Source: Flavimaribacter sp039888615
GTDB taxonomy: Bacteria; Pseudomonadota; Alphaproteobacteria; Rhizobiales; Rhizobiaceae
Direction: 5' to 3' (one strand)
Assembly (NCBI GenBank): GCA_039888615.1
Contig: JBDQQS010000006.1
Length of the DNA: 64,000 nt
The notes under the pieces are model-generated. The model saw only the letters and a list, made by a program, of their open reading frames with translations, was not told the DNA's origin and ran no database searches. The position numbers were made by a program, and so were the translations under genes. Of the stretch, positions 1 through 8,332 are shown one piece after another (positions within the stretch are counted from its first letter, which is position 1; every line of letters starts with the position of its first letter).

Positions 1-1
1 G

Positions 2-235
2 ATGCGCTGGACGAATGACGTCTACGTATCCACGCCGCATCGCGTGGTCAGTCCTCCCAACCGCGAGCGTTATTCGGTCGCGTTCTTCATGGGTCCCAAT
101 CCGGAGGCGATCGTGGAATGTCTGCCTGGATGTGCGACGGATGAAACTCCCGCCAAATATACGCCGATCCGTGGCGACGATTATCTCGAAAGCCGCCTCA
201 ACCCGACTTACGAGAAGAGCGGCCAGGTTTCGTGA
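2..235 (+). CDS. C-terminal part of a 2-oxoglutarate/Fe(II) oxygenase (isopenicillin N synthase-like fold)
   Basis: The gene begins before the window; only the last 77 codons are present, ending with TGA at 233-235. The fragment has the signature of the C-terminal half of the double-stranded beta-helix oxygenases: RWTND near the start, then TPHRVVSP with the distal iron-binding His, then the RYSVAFFMGP strand in which the Arg normally binds the 2-oxoglutarate carboxylate. The tail (PAKYTPIRGDDYLESRLNPT) is typical of bacterial members annotated as isopenicillin N synthase family oxygenases. These oxidise many small molecules, so no substrate can be assigned. The visible Met is internal, not the start. 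Confidence 0.8.
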   Translation: MRWTNDVYVSTPHRVVSPPNRERYSVAFFMGPNPEAIVECLPGCATDETPAKYTPIRGDDYLESRLNPTYEKSGQVS

Positions 236-274
236 CCAAATTCAGGGTCTGGTTTGTCAGGCAAAAGAACCGGA

Positions 275-580
275 CTACCGTTCCCCGCGCTGGAGCCTCA
301 TATAGAGTTGCTCGCGTTCCTCAATGAGATTGAGAGCGACGGCGATGCCTGCCCGGTTGACGCCAAGGTCGCGCTGTAGGCGCCAGGCGGTGCGCGTCCT
401 GCGTATGCTGGTCGCCGTAAAACGCCAGGCGGACGGCTCGCGGCCGGTCGGTTCCAGGATGCCTTCCTCAACGAGTTCAATGATCCAGTCCGCCCGAACG
501 CTGCAGGATCTGCACAGTTCCGCCAGGGTCAGCGCTTCGATCAGTTCCGATGGGACGGCTTCCGCCGATTTCTTCGCCAT
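275..580 (-). CDS. cbpM: CbpM-like chaperone modulator (MerR-like HTH)
   Basis: This 101-residue protein resembles CbpM, which binds the J domain of the DnaJ homologue CbpA and restrains its co-chaperone and DNA-binding activities. The visible match is the MerR-like core: a short helix-turn-helix (LAELCRSCSVRADWIIELVEEG), the ILEP and W-RF wing, and a C-terminal helical tail with DLGVNRAGIAVALNLIEE. An SD GGAGG (591-595) precedes the ATG at 580. It lies 15 bp downstream of cbpA, so the two are probably cotranscribed, as is usual for this pair. Assignment rests on family pattern plus the neighbour. Confidence 0.85.
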   Translation of the reverse strand: MAKKSAEAVPSELIEALTLAELCRSCSVRADWIIELVEEGILEPTGREPSAWRFTATSIRRTRTAWRLQRDLGVNRAGIAVALNLIEEREQLYMRLQRGER

Positions 581-595
581 GGTCGGTTAACCTCC

Positions 596-1537
596 CTATT
601 TCGAACGGGGATTGAAGTCGAGTTCACGCGCCATTTTTTCGTAGATTTCACGCGCCTCCGGCGTGTCGGCCGGCGGCGTGACTATCTGCAGGACAGCATA
701 AAGATCACCGGCGGGTTTCGCCGGCAATCCACGCCCCTTCAGACGAAGCTTCTGACCCGAACGCCCATTGCGGGGAATTGACAGTTCAACGGAGCCTGAC
801 GGCGTCGGAGCCTTGACCTTGCCGCCCAGCGCCGCCTCCCAGGGCGTGATCGGCAGGTCCATATAGACGTCGCGCCCGTCGATGCTGAACCCGCGCTCCG
901 GCTTGAAGGCGACTTCCAGATACAGATCGCCGGCGCGGCCCTTGCCGATCCCCGGCGTGCCTTGCCCGGCCAACCTGATGTGCTGTCCTGGAAGAATGCC
1001 CTTGGGGATCGTGACCTTGATGGTGCGGTCCTTGACGGTGACGTGACCGGCCGGGTCAACCTGCGGCGCATGCAAGCCGATCTGCCGTGTCGCGCCCTCA
1101 TAGGCGTCCTTCAAGGAGATCTCTATGCGTGCGTGATGATCCTGACCCGGGGCATGGAATTCCCTGCTTCCCTGATACCGCGGCCTGCCCGAGCGGGCCT
1201 GGCCGAAGAGGCTCTCGAAGAAATCGCTGAACGCCTCCTGGTCGGCCTCGGTGTATCCGCCGCCCGAGAATTCGAAACCGCTGTCCCAGCCCGGAGGCGG
1301 ACGGAAGTCCTGACCCGCCTGCCAGTTGGCGCCGAGTTGATCGTAGGCCGCCCGCTTTTCCGGGTCCTTCAAAACTTCATAGGCTTCGCCGGCGTCCTTG
1401 AATCTGGATTCGGCGTCGGCCTCCTTGTTGACGTCAGGATGGTACTTGCGCGCCAGCTTGCGATAGGCGCGCTTGATGTCGTCCTGTGTCGCCTCGCGTT
1501 CGACGCCGAGAACCTTGTAATAATCCTTGTAATCCAT
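596..1537 (-). CDS. cbpA: DnaJ-family co-chaperone / curved DNA-binding protein CbpA
   Basis: 313 residues. The N-terminal J domain (about residues 3-70) carries the HPD motif in KYHPDVNK that stimulates DnaK ATPase. A Gly/Phe-rich linker (about 75-110) follows, then two beta-sandwich substrate-binding domains, with no cysteine-rich zinc finger between them. That makes it a CbpA-type rather than a canonical DnaJ. I chose the ATG at 1537, just before DYKDYYKVLG, because family members start there; the open frame runs 23 codons further upstream without recognisable sequence. It pairs with cbpM downstream. It acts in the cytoplasm and nucleoid. Confidence 0.93.
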   Translation of the reverse strand: MDYKDYYKVLGVEREATQDDIKRAYRKLARKYHPDVNKEADAESRFKDAGEAYEVLKDPEKRAAYDQLGANWQAGQDFRPPPGWDSGFEFSGGGYTEADQEAFSDFFESLFGQARSGRPRYQGSREFHAPGQDHHARIEISLKDAYEGATRQIGLHAPQVDPAGHVTVKDRTIKVTIPKGILPGQHIRLAGQGTPGIGKGRAGDLYLEVAFKPERGFSIDGRDVYMDLPITPWEAALGGKVKAPTPSGSVELSIPRNGRSGQKLRLKGRGLPAKPAGDLYAVLQIVTPPADTPEAREIYEKMARELDFNPRSK

Positions 1538-2044
1538 GTGCTCCGTCCGAAGCAGGCCTACGCATTCGCCGCGGCCTTGACTTAGTTGATCCGGCAGCGC
1601 GACCATATCCCCTTGCCGGCGCCTGCGGAAGTGTCCGAGGCAAGAATATCCGGGTTCGCTGGATTGTGTCGCACGTCTTATGTAAGTGGAATCGTTGCCT
1701 GTTCAACGATTGTTGACAGATCATTCACGATCGGAAAATTCGTCGCCGGCTCCTTGTTATGAACTGGCGCACTGCCTATCTGGGCTGTGGCCGCGATAAA
1801 GCTGTCGGACCCCGTCCCTGATTTTGCGGACTGCGGGGCGAGAAGACTATCGCGGAGTTATCCGGACAGCAGGCAAATCGGTTTTCAGCCATTGCCTGAA
1901 ACCGCTCCGGATAGTCGGTCAGGCGGCGGGTGTAGCCAAAATGCGGCTCATCCGGAAAGGAAAGTGTGTGAACCGGCGCTCTGACGCCTTGGGTTCTGCT
2001 TGCGCCTTCGCTGAACCGGCGACACAGGATGAAGGAAAAGCGAT
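1538..2044. other. 507-bp non-coding gap with a large inverted repeat
   Basis: No convincing gene was found on either strand between cbpA and the small gene at 2045. The stretch should hold the cbpA promoter (leftward) and that of the small gene (rightward). Its one clear structure is an inverted repeat at 1859-1913, listed separately. Open frames that cross the gap have atypical composition and no start signals. Confidence 0.6.
1859..1913 (+). promoter_or_regulatory. Nested inverted repeat, possible structured leader RNA
   Basis: The outer arms TATCCGGA (1859-1866) and TCCGGATA (1906-1913) are perfectly complementary. Inside them GGTTTTCAG (1880-1888) pairs with CTGAAACC (1896-1903), leaving one bulged base. 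AGGCAA (1871-1876) could instead pair with TTGCCT (1892-1897), and the two inner pairings exclude each other. The element lies about 130 bp upstream of the small gene at 2045, on its coding strand. It could be an RNA leader or a DNA operator; nothing visible decides this. Confidence 0.45.
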
Positions 2045-2209
2045 ATGCACAGTATCAGGGATATTCTCGGTCTGCGGCGCCCGAATGCCGCGAGATCCAA
2101 CAGGAAAGCGGCCCGAAAGATGCACGGAGGCATGAGCGAACTTTCGCCGCATCTCCTCAAGGACATCGGCGTCACCAAGGGTGTGAACGACAAATATTGG
2201 TGCGATTAG
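2045..2209 (+). CDS. Small basic DUF1127-like protein
   Basis: This 54-residue open frame begins MHSIRDILGLRR and ends LLKDIGVTKGVNDKYWCD. The C-terminal LSPHLLKDIGVTKG segment resembles the end of DUF1127 proteins, short Arg-rich proteins common in alphaproteobacteria and linked in some species to RNA turnover and to phosphate and nutrient homeostasis. An SD-like AAGGAAA lies 8-12 bases upstream of the ATG. The N-terminal part (residues 10-25) is rich in Arg and Lys. It differs from the classic family in ending with a Trp-Cys-Asp tail, so the family call is tentative, but the start signal and composition argue that it is real. Confidence 0.6.
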   Translation: MHSIRDILGLRRPNAARSNRKAARKMHGGMSELSPHLLKDIGVTKGVNDKYWCD

Positions 2210-2280
2210 CACCTCTGGCAATATTGCAGTGCACCCTCTTGACTATTTGAGGAAGCGCCTGCAAGCTGAGACTCAGGTTT

Positions 2281-2466
2281 CAACAACAGAAAGGAGGTGG
2301 TCCAATGTCTAAAGCGATATTGGAGATTGAAGTCAGGAAAATCGGAGGTAACGGGATCTGAAGGCAGCCCTTCGCCTTTGTGACGTCTGATTGGGTCTTA
2401 CCCTAACTGACGCATCTCCTTAGAGCTTGGAAAGAGCCGTCTGAAGCTTCGGACGGCTCTTTTTAT
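2281..2466 (+). ncRNA. Candidate structured small RNA, possibly encoding an 18-residue peptide
   Basis: The stretch starts with a very strong SD, AAGGAGGTGG (2291-2300), before an ATG at 2305 that opens only 18 codons (stop 2359-2361). It then holds hairpins AAGGC/GCCTT (2361-2378) and GGGT/ACCC (2393-2403, flanked by CGTC/GACG), and an anti-SD stretch CATCTCCTT (2413-2421) that can pair over nine positions with the SD. It ends in a textbook terminator. No protein longer than the 18-mer fits. The layout suggests a discrete transcript whose own SD is masked; whether it acts as an sRNA or as a peptide mRNA is open. I could not match it to a named RNA family. Confidence 0.45.
2431..2465 (+). terminator. 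Strong Rho-independent terminator
   Basis: AGAGCCGTC and GACGGCTCT form a nine-base-pair stem, extendable by TGAAGCTTCG in the loop, and five T residues follow directly (2460-2464). It ends the candidate small RNA. On the other strand the same hairpin lies just past the nqrF stop, but only three T residues follow it there, so it would be a weaker end for the nqr operon. Confidence 0.85.
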
Positions 2467-2484
2467 TTGCTTTGTTTCCGGTCG

Positions 2485-3705
2485 TCAGCCGCCGAAATCA
2501 TCGAGCATGATGTCTTCGCGATCAACGCCCAGTTCCAGCAGCATGTTGATGACCGACTGGTTCATAATGGGCGGGCCGCACATATAGTATTCGCAATCTT
2601 CCGGCGCCGGGTGGTCCTTCAGATATTCCTGCAGAAGGATGTTGTGGATAAAGCCTGTGTAACCCGTCCAGTTGTCATCCGGCAGCGCATCGGAGAGCGC
2701 AACGTGCCATTCGAAATTGTCGTTCTCAGCGGCAAGGCCGTCAAAATCCTCGACATAGAACATCTCGCGCTTCGAGCGCGCGCCGTACCAGAAGCTGATC
2801 TTTCGTTTCGATTTTAGCCGTTTGAGCTGATCGAAAATATGGCTGCGCATGGGCGCCATTCCGGCGCCGCCGCCGACAAAAATCATTTCCTTGTCGGTGT
2901 CGCGCGCGAAGAATTCTCCGAACGGTCCCGAGATCGTCACCTTGTCGCCGGGCTTGAGATTGAAGATGTAAGACGACATCAGGCCTGCGGGAATGCCTTC
3001 GGAGCCGGGCGGCGGCGAAGCAATGCGGACATTCAGCATGATAATGCCCTTTTCTTCGGGGTAGTTCGCCATGGAATATGCGCGTTCGACCGGCTCGTCG
3101 ACGACCGATTCATACTGCCAAAGATTGAACTTGTCCCAGTCCTCGCGATATTCCTCGCCGACGTCGAATTCCTTGTAGCTGAGCTTGTGTTCCGGCGCCT
3201 CGATCTGGATGTAGCCGCCGGCCCGGAAATTCACGTTTTCGCCTTCCGGCAGTTCCAGCACCAGTTCCTTGATGAAGGTCGCGACGTTGTCGTTGGAACG
3301 CACCGTGCATTGCCACTTCTTGACGCCGAACACCTCTTCCGGAACTTCGACTTCCATGTCCTGCTTCACCGAAACCTGACAGGACAGCCGGTCGCCATGC
3401 GCGGCCTCGCGTTTGGTGATGTGGCTCTCCTCGGTGGGCAGGATGGAGCCGCCGCCGGAAAGCACCCGCACGCGGCATTGCGCGCATGTGCCGCCGCCGC
3501 CGCAGGCGGAAGGAACGAAGAGCTTTTCTGCGGACAGTGTCTGCAGAAGCTTGCCGCCGGCGGGAACCGAGATCGTCTTTTCGTGGTTGATCGTGATGTT
3601 GACATTACCGGTGGACACAAGCCTCGACCGCGCCAGCATGATGATCGTGACAAGCGCCAGGACGATGATGGTGAAAAGCAGGACGCCTAGTGTGAATGTC
3701 TGCAT
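2485..3705 (-). CDS. nqrF: Na+-translocating NADH:quinone reductase subunit F
   Basis: NqrF oxidises NADH through FAD and passes electrons to a [2Fe-2S] cluster, the entry point of the sodium-pumping Nqr complex in the inner membrane. The 406-residue product has one N-terminal membrane helix (about 3-25), then a plant-type ferredoxin domain with cluster cysteines at 68, 74, 77 and 109 (CGGGGTCAQC). A ferredoxin-reductase-like domain follows, with RAYSMANY for FAD and GGGAGMAPMRSHI for NADH. The length is normal. It is the last gene of the nqrABCDEF operon, followed by the hairpin at 2433-2460. Confidence 0.97.
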   Translation of the reverse strand: MQTFTLGVLLFTIIVLALVTIIMLARSRLVSTGNVNITINHEKTISVPAGGKLLQTLSAEKLFVPSACGGGGTCAQCRVRVLSGGGSILPTEESHITKREAAHGDRLSCQVSVKQDMEVEVPEEVFGVKKWQCTVRSNDNVATFIKELVLELPEGENVNFRAGGYIQIEAPEHKLSYKEFDVGEEYREDWDKFNLWQYESVVDEPVERAYSMANYPEEKGIIMLNVRIASPPPGSEGIPAGLMSSYIFNLKPGDKVTISGPFGEFFARDTDKEMIFVGGGAGMAPMRSHIFDQLKRLKSKRKISFWYGARSKREMFYVEDFDGLAAENDNFEWHVALSDALPDDNWTGYTGFIHNILLQEYLKDHPAPEDCEYYMCGPPIMNQSVINMLLELGVDREDIMLDDFGG

Positions 3706-3721
3706 ATCGATACGATCCGTC

Positions 3722-4333
3722 TCAGAGTTTCACGCCGCTGAACGACATGAACGCCATGGCCATAAGCCCGGCGGTGACGAAGGTAATGCCCAGTCCCTGA
3801 AGACCGTCGGGTATGTCGGAATATTTCAGTTTCTCGCGCACTCCGGCCATGGCGGTGATCGCCAGCGCCCAGCCAAGTCCCGACGCGACGCCGTAGACAG
3901 AAGCCTCGGTGAAATCGTAGTCGCGCTCCACCATGAACAGCGACCCGCCCAGAATGGCGCAATTCACTGTGATAAGCGGCAGGAAGATACCCAGTGCGTT
4001 GTAGAGCGGCGGGAAATACTTGTCCAAGACCATCTCGAGGATCTGCACGATGGCCGCGATCACCCCGATGTAACAGATCAGTCCGAGGAAGGTCAGGTCG
4101 ACATCGGGAAAGCCCGCCCAAGCGAGCGCGCCGGGTTTTAGAAGGTTGGTCAGCAGAAGATTGTTCGCCGGGACCGTGATCGCCTGGACGATCGTGACGG
4201 AAATGCCGAGCCCGATGGCCGTCGATATTTTCTTCGACACGGCGAGAAAGGTGCACATGCCGAGGAAGAAGCTCAGGGCCATATTTTCGACGAATATGGC
4301 TTTGACGGCGAGGGAAATCAGGGCTTCCATCAA
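3722..4333 (-). CDS. nqrE: Na+-translocating NADH:quinone reductase subunit E
   Basis: NqrE is one of two homologous six-helix membrane subunits that form the inverted-repeat core of the Nqr sodium pump and share an iron site with NqrD. The 203-residue sequence is almost wholly hydrophobic, begins MEALISLAVKAIFVENMALSFFLG, and carries the family motifs LGMCTFLAVSKK and NCAILGGSLFMVERDYDF, the Cys of the latter being the likely iron ligand. It overlaps nqrD by 4 bp and is followed by nqrF after 16 bp. I keep the ATG at 4333; a second ATG one codon later is equally possible. Confidence 0.96.
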   Translation of the reverse strand: MMEALISLAVKAIFVENMALSFFLGMCTFLAVSKKISTAIGLGISVTIVQAITVPANNLLLTNLLKPGALAWAGFPDVDLTFLGLICYIGVIAAIVQILEMVLDKYFPPLYNALGIFLPLITVNCAILGGSLFMVERDYDFTEASVYGVASGLGWALAITAMAGVREKLKYSDIPDGLQGLGITFVTAGLMAMAFMSFSGVKL

Positions 4334-4983
4334 TGCGCCTCGACCGTCTGGATGCGGTATTCGCGTTTCTCGACCTGTGCCGGTTTCCAGGTTCTGAATC
4401 CCCAGATCAGAAGGCCGATCACAAAGAACGCCGAAGGCGGGAGGAGCAGCAACCCGTTGGGCACATACCAGCCGCCATTATTAACCGTCTGCAATATGGT
4501 GACGCCGAACAGGCTGCCTGCGCCGAGCAATTCGCGAACGGTTCCCACCAGCATCAGGATCAGTCCGTAACCAAGTCCGTTTCCGACGCCGTCGACGAAG
4601 GATTCGATCGGCGGGTTTTTCATCGCGAACGCTTCGGCGCGGCCCATCACGATGCAATTGGTGATGATGAGGCCAACAAAGACCGACAGGGTTTTCGAGA
4701 TTTCATAGGCGTAAGCCTTAAGCACCTGATCGACGACGATCACCAACGACGCGATGATGACCATCTGCACGATGATCCGGATCGAACCCGGAATTTGGTT
4801 GCGCAAAACAGAAATGAACATCGACGAGAAACCGGTCACCAGCGTAACGGCGATGGCCATGACCATCGAAACCTTCAGAGAGGACGTCACCGCCAACGCC
4901 GAACAGATGCCAAGGACCTGCAAGGTGATCGGGTTGTTGTCAACCAGCGGGTCTATCAACAACGTGCGTCTGGTCTGCGCCAT
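4330..4983 (-). CDS. nqrD: Na+-translocating NADH:quinone reductase subunit D
   Basis: This 217-residue six-helix membrane protein is the partner of NqrE. The family start (RRTLLIDPLVDNNPITLQVLGICSALAVTS) and the second conserved stretch TNCIVMGRAEAFAMKNPP, with a Cys facing the shared iron site, are both present. The conserved VDGVGNGLGYGLIL motif follows. The start ATG touches the nqrC stop, and the 3' end overlaps nqrE by 4 bp, consistent with translational coupling of the membrane core. Confidence 0.96.
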   Translation of the reverse strand: MAQTRRTLLIDPLVDNNPITLQVLGICSALAVTSSLKVSMVMAIAVTLVTGFSSMFISVLRNQIPGSIRIIVQMVIIASLVIVVDQVLKAYAYEISKTLSVFVGLIITNCIVMGRAEAFAMKNPPIESFVDGVGNGLGYGLILMLVGTVRELLGAGSLFGVTILQTVNNGGWYVPNGLLLLPPSAFFVIGLLIWGFRTWKPAQVEKREYRIQTVEAH

Positions 4984-5792
4984 CAGATGTCTCCTGCCTT
5001 CAGATTTTCAAGGAAAGGTCGGTAGCCCCGTTCGCCAAGCCAGAACCGCACCAGCGCGTCTACGCCGCGCGAGGTAAGCGTTGCACCGGACAACGCGTCG
5101 ACAAAATATTCCCGCCCGGCCGGAGGCGGGGTTTTCGCTACAGTAATCTGCAGGTCGCCATTTTCATCGGCGAGCTTTTTGCCGCTCCAAAGGGCCTTCC
5201 AGCGTGGATTGTCCACCTCCGCTCCAAGCCCCGGCGTTTCCGCATGATCGTAGAATTGCAAGCCGTAGATCGTATTGCCGTCGTTCTCGACTGCGATATA
5301 TCCGTAGAGCGTTGACCACAGCCCATAGCCGTGAAGCGGCAGAATGACCTTGTCGACGCCGCCGCTGTCGTTGCGCAGGACGTAGACGGTCACATAGCGC
5401 GCCTGCCGGCCGATGCCGGCCGGATCGTCGTCCAGTTCCACCGAGGTTTCCGGATCGTCCGCAGCGGCCCGGTCGTCGAACTCAGAGGGATCGAACTTGT
5501 CGGTGAAATTCCCCGTATCGAGATCCAGCACATGCGCCTCGAATGCGGCGAAGGCTTCGGCGACGTCTTCGCCAGGCTGATAAATGCCGGCCACCTGCAG
5601 GATGTTGACCTGTTTGTCCTTCAGCGCGTTGACTTCCTGAAGCGGCCGGAGCGCAACGGCGGTGGCGGACACGATCATCGACGCGACAAGGCAAAGCGCA
5701 ACCGCCACGAAGACGGTTTTCGGCGCTGAATCGGGCGACATGTCGAGGAAGCGGCGAATGAGGCCCTTGTGAGTTTCCGGTTGATCAGGCAT
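4983..5792 (-). CDS. nqrC: Na+-translocating NADH:quinone reductase subunit C (covalent FMN)
   Basis: NqrC carries a covalently bound FMN on a periplasmic domain and relays electrons within Nqr. The 269 residues hold one N-terminal membrane helix (about 27-48) and a periplasmic domain ending in the flavinylation motif SGAT at 235-238, whose Thr-238 is the expected attachment site. The flavin is normally attached by ApbE, encoded divergently at 8519. The GLWSTLYGYIAV and ETPGLGAEVDNP family motifs are present. It overlaps nqrB by 8 bp. Confidence 0.96.
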   Translation of the reverse strand: MPDQPETHKGLIRRFLDMSPDSAPKTVFVAVALCLVASMIVSATAVALRPLQEVNALKDKQVNILQVAGIYQPGEDVAEAFAAFEAHVLDLDTGNFTDKFDPSEFDDRAAADDPETSVELDDDPAGIGRQARYVTVYVLRNDSGGVDKVILPLHGYGLWSTLYGYIAVENDGNTIYGLQFYDHAETPGLGAEVDNPRWKALWSGKKLADENGDLQITVAKTPPPAGREYFVDALSGATLTSRGVDALVRFWLGERGYRPFLENLKAGDI

Positions 5793-6984
5793 GGCGTCTG
5801 GCCCTCCGGCGGATATTGGCCTGAACGACGAAATAATCGATCAGCGGAGCGAAGACATTGCCAAACAGGATAGCGAGCATCATACCTTCCGGAAAGGCGG
5901 GGTTGACCACCCGGATCATGACTACCATGACCCCGATCAATACGCCGTAAATGTAGCGGCCAAGATTGGTATGGGAGCCCGAGACCGGCTCGGTGACCAT
6001 GAACACCAGGCCGAAGGCGTAGCCGCCGAGCACAAGGTGCCAGTACCAGGGCATCGCGAACATCGGGTTCGTGTCGGAACCGATCACATTGAAAAGCGTC
6101 GAAAGGCCGACCATTCCGGCCAGACAACCGACCACCATGCGCCAGTTGGCGATTTTGGTGATCAGCAGGAACACCAGTCCGATGAAGCAGGCGAGCGTCG
6201 ACGTCTCGCCGATGCTGCCCTGGATGGTGCCGATGAACGCATCAAACCAAGTGACGCCGTGGGTCATCAGCGCCGTGTAGCCGTCTGACGCCGAGACAGA
6301 CAAGGCGGTCGCGCCTGAAAAGCCGTCCACCGGGGTCCAGATCTGGTCTCCGGACATATAGGCGGGATAGGCGAAATAAAGGAAGGCGCGTCCGACAAGC
6401 GCAGGATTGAGAAAGTTCTTCCCCGTTCCGCCGAAGATCTCCTTGCCGATCACCACGCCGAAGGAGATGCCGAGCGCCACCTGCCAGAGCGGGGTGCTTG
6501 GCGGCAAAATCAGGGTGTAAAGCATGGAGGTGACGAGGAAGCCCTCATTGACCTCGTGCCTGCGAACCGTTGCGAACAACACTTCCCACAGGCCGCCGAC
6601 GACCAGGGTGGTGATGTAGATCGGCAGGAAATAGAGGGCTCCGTGCAAGAAATTGGCGATCGGATTGGCCGGGTCGAAACCAATGCCGAGAAATTCGACG
6701 ATGGACGCGCGCCAGCCGGAAGCGCCATAGACGCCGATCGCGGTGTTGACCTGCAGGCCTACATTGTAAAGCCCCATGATAATCGCCGGGATCGTAGAAA
6801 GGACCACATAGGTCATGATCCGCTTCATATCGACATATGAGCGCGCGTGCGGAGCGGCCGTCGTCACGGTTTTGGGCGTGTAGATGAAGCTTTCCACCAT
6901 CTCGTAGACGGGGAATAACCGCTCCCATTTCCCGCCTTTCAGGAAATTGGGTTCAATTCGGTCGAAGAAATCTCGCAGACCCAA
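5785..6984 (-). CDS. nqrB: Na+-translocating NADH:quinone reductase subunit B (covalent FMN)
   Basis: NqrB is the large membrane subunit that holds one covalent FMN and riboflavin and provides much of the sodium path. The 399-residue protein begins GLRDFFDRIEPNFLKGGKWERLFP, as in family members, and has about ten hydrophobic helices. The flavinylation motif SGAT is at 223-226 (Thr-226). KNFLNPALVGRAFLYFAYP is a strong family marker. It lies 4 bp after nqrA and overlaps nqrC by 8 bp. Confidence 0.97.
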   Translation of the reverse strand: MGLRDFFDRIEPNFLKGGKWERLFPVYEMVESFIYTPKTVTTAAPHARSYVDMKRIMTYVVLSTIPAIIMGLYNVGLQVNTAIGVYGASGWRASIVEFLGIGFDPANPIANFLHGALYFLPIYITTLVVGGLWEVLFATVRRHEVNEGFLVTSMLYTLILPPSTPLWQVALGISFGVVIGKEIFGGTGKNFLNPALVGRAFLYFAYPAYMSGDQIWTPVDGFSGATALSVSASDGYTALMTHGVTWFDAFIGTIQGSIGETSTLACFIGLVFLLITKIANWRMVVGCLAGMVGLSTLFNVIGSDTNPMFAMPWYWHLVLGGYAFGLVFMVTEPVSGSHTNLGRYIYGVLIGVMVVMIRVVNPAFPEGMMLAILFGNVFAPLIDYFVVQANIRRRARRHA

Positions 6985-6988
6985 GGCC

Positions 6989-8332
6989 TCAGCCCTCCTT
7001 CTCGATCTTTGTCAGGCAATCACGCAGAGCAAGGCCGTATTCGTATTTGGCGGGGCAGGCGAAGCCTACGAGACCGAGATCTTCTTCATCGAGTTCGAGC
7101 GCGCCGAGCGCCTGCGCCTGATCTGAATCCATGACGAGAAGCGCGCGCAGCAATTGCGTCGGCAGGAAATCCTGCGGCATGAGTTGCTCGAAAGTGCCTG
7201 TCGGGACCATGGCGCGCCGGCCGCCATTGAGATTGGAGGTCAATGCATACAGTTTCCGCGAAAACGCCGAGCCAAGAACCGGCTGAACGGCGAACTTCGA
7301 TGGCATGGGCCGGATCCAGCCCATGGGTATCTGCTTGTGATCCTCCTCTATGAGTGTGACCTGTCGCGCATAGCGGCCAAGATAGGCGGCGGGCCCATCG
7401 CCGGCCCTTCCGCTCAGGATCGAACCGGATATCATGCGCACGGGGAGGTTTTGTGGCAGTTCACCCTGTGTCAGATCGATCAACGACGCGCCAGCCAATG
7501 TGCGGACCAGTCGCGGATTGGCGCAAGCCGGTCCGCAAAGGGCGATCACGCGGGATGCGTCATAACGACCCGTGGCGAGCAATCGTCCGATCACGATTAC
7601 ATCATGGTAGCCGATCGTCCAGACGATCTTTTCGGCGGTCGGCGGCTCGAGGAAATGCATATGCGTGCCAGCAAGCCCGGCAGGATGCGGCCCGCTAAAG
7701 ATTGCCGGTTCGACGCCCGGAGCGTCGGAACCGGGAAGCGTCGAGCCTGGAGCCTGGCACAGATAGACGGGACCTTCGGTCAATTGGGCGACGGCGCCAA
7801 GTCCACGCGCGAAATCGTCGGCGGAGTCGGCGATAGCGACCTCCGGATCGGCGGCCAGGGGTTCGGTGTCCATCGCCGTCACGTAGATGGCGGCTGGACG
7901 CGTCGTAGGGTCGGGTACTTTCGAATAGGGCCGCGTTCTGAAAGAGGTCCACAGTCCGGCTGCGCAGAGCTTTACCTCAAGCCCTGCCGCGGTTGTTGCG
8001 TCTCCGACGCTGGAGAAATCCACCGGCGGCGCTGCATTATCATCTACTTCGATCTCGACGCTGATAAGCCTGCGGCGCGCGCCGCGATTGATCGCCTTTA
8101 TTCTCCCGGTTACCGGAGACGTGATGATCGCATCCGGCAAATCCTTGTGGACGAGCACCGGAGATCCCGCGCCGACGACATCGCCTTCCTGGACGGAGAG
8201 CCTCGGCTTGAGATCAAGATAGTCGTCTCCCAATATTGCGACAGTTCTGACAAGCGGACCGTTTTCAATGTCCTGAACAGGTGCGCCCAGGACAGGAATG
8301 TCGAGACCTTTTCGTAAGGTGAACTGCTGCAC
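6989..8332 (-). CDS. nqrA: Na+-translocating NADH:quinone reductase subunit A
   Basis: NqrA is the cytoplasmic, quinone-associated subunit and the first gene of the nqr operon. Family members begin with a short strand followed by KGLDIPV. Here that comes a few residues after a GTG at 8332, which I chose as start. The open frame extends to a TTG at 8401, and I see no conserved residues or clear SD there. The SD upstream of 8332 is also weak, so this start is uncertain by up to 23 codons. Later motifs include RGARRRLISVEI and the C-terminal VGFACPAKYEYG. The region 8333-8518 must hold divergent promoters for nqrA and apbE. Confidence 0.94.
   Translation of the reverse strand: MQQFTLRKGLDIPVLGAPVQDIENGPLVRTVAILGDDYLDLKPRLSVQEGDVVGAGSPVLVHKDLPDAIITSPVTGRIKAINRGARRRLISVEIEVDDNAAPPVDFSSVGDATTAAGLEVKLCAAGLWTSFRTRPYSKVPDPTTRPAAIYVTAMDTEPLAADPEVAIADSADDFARGLGAVAQLTEGPVYLCQAPGSTLPGSDAPGVEPAIFSGPHPAGLAGTHMHFLEPPTAEKIVWTIGYHDVIVIGRLLATGRYDASRVIALCGPACANPRLVRTLAGASLIDLTQGELPQNLPVRMISGSILSGRAGDGPAAYLGRYARQVTLIEEDHKQIPMGWIRPMPSKFAVQPVLGSAFSRKLYALTSNLNGGRRAMVPTGTFEQLMPQDFLPTQLLRALLVMDSDQAQALGALELDEEDLGLVGFACPAKYEYGLALRDCLTKIEKEG

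Noticed and set aside
2..235. Evidence for a beta-lactam biosynthesis cluster
   Set aside because: The fragment belongs to a broad oxygenase family and no peptide synthetase or acyltransferase gene is present.
1919..2221. 100-codon minus-strand frame
   Set aside because: It is the shadow of the small gene at 2045, which has the better start signal.
2839..3690. 283-codon open frame on the plus strand opposite nqrF
   Set aside because: It lies wholly over nqrF and its composition is that of an antisense frame in GC-rich DNA; nqrF is certain.
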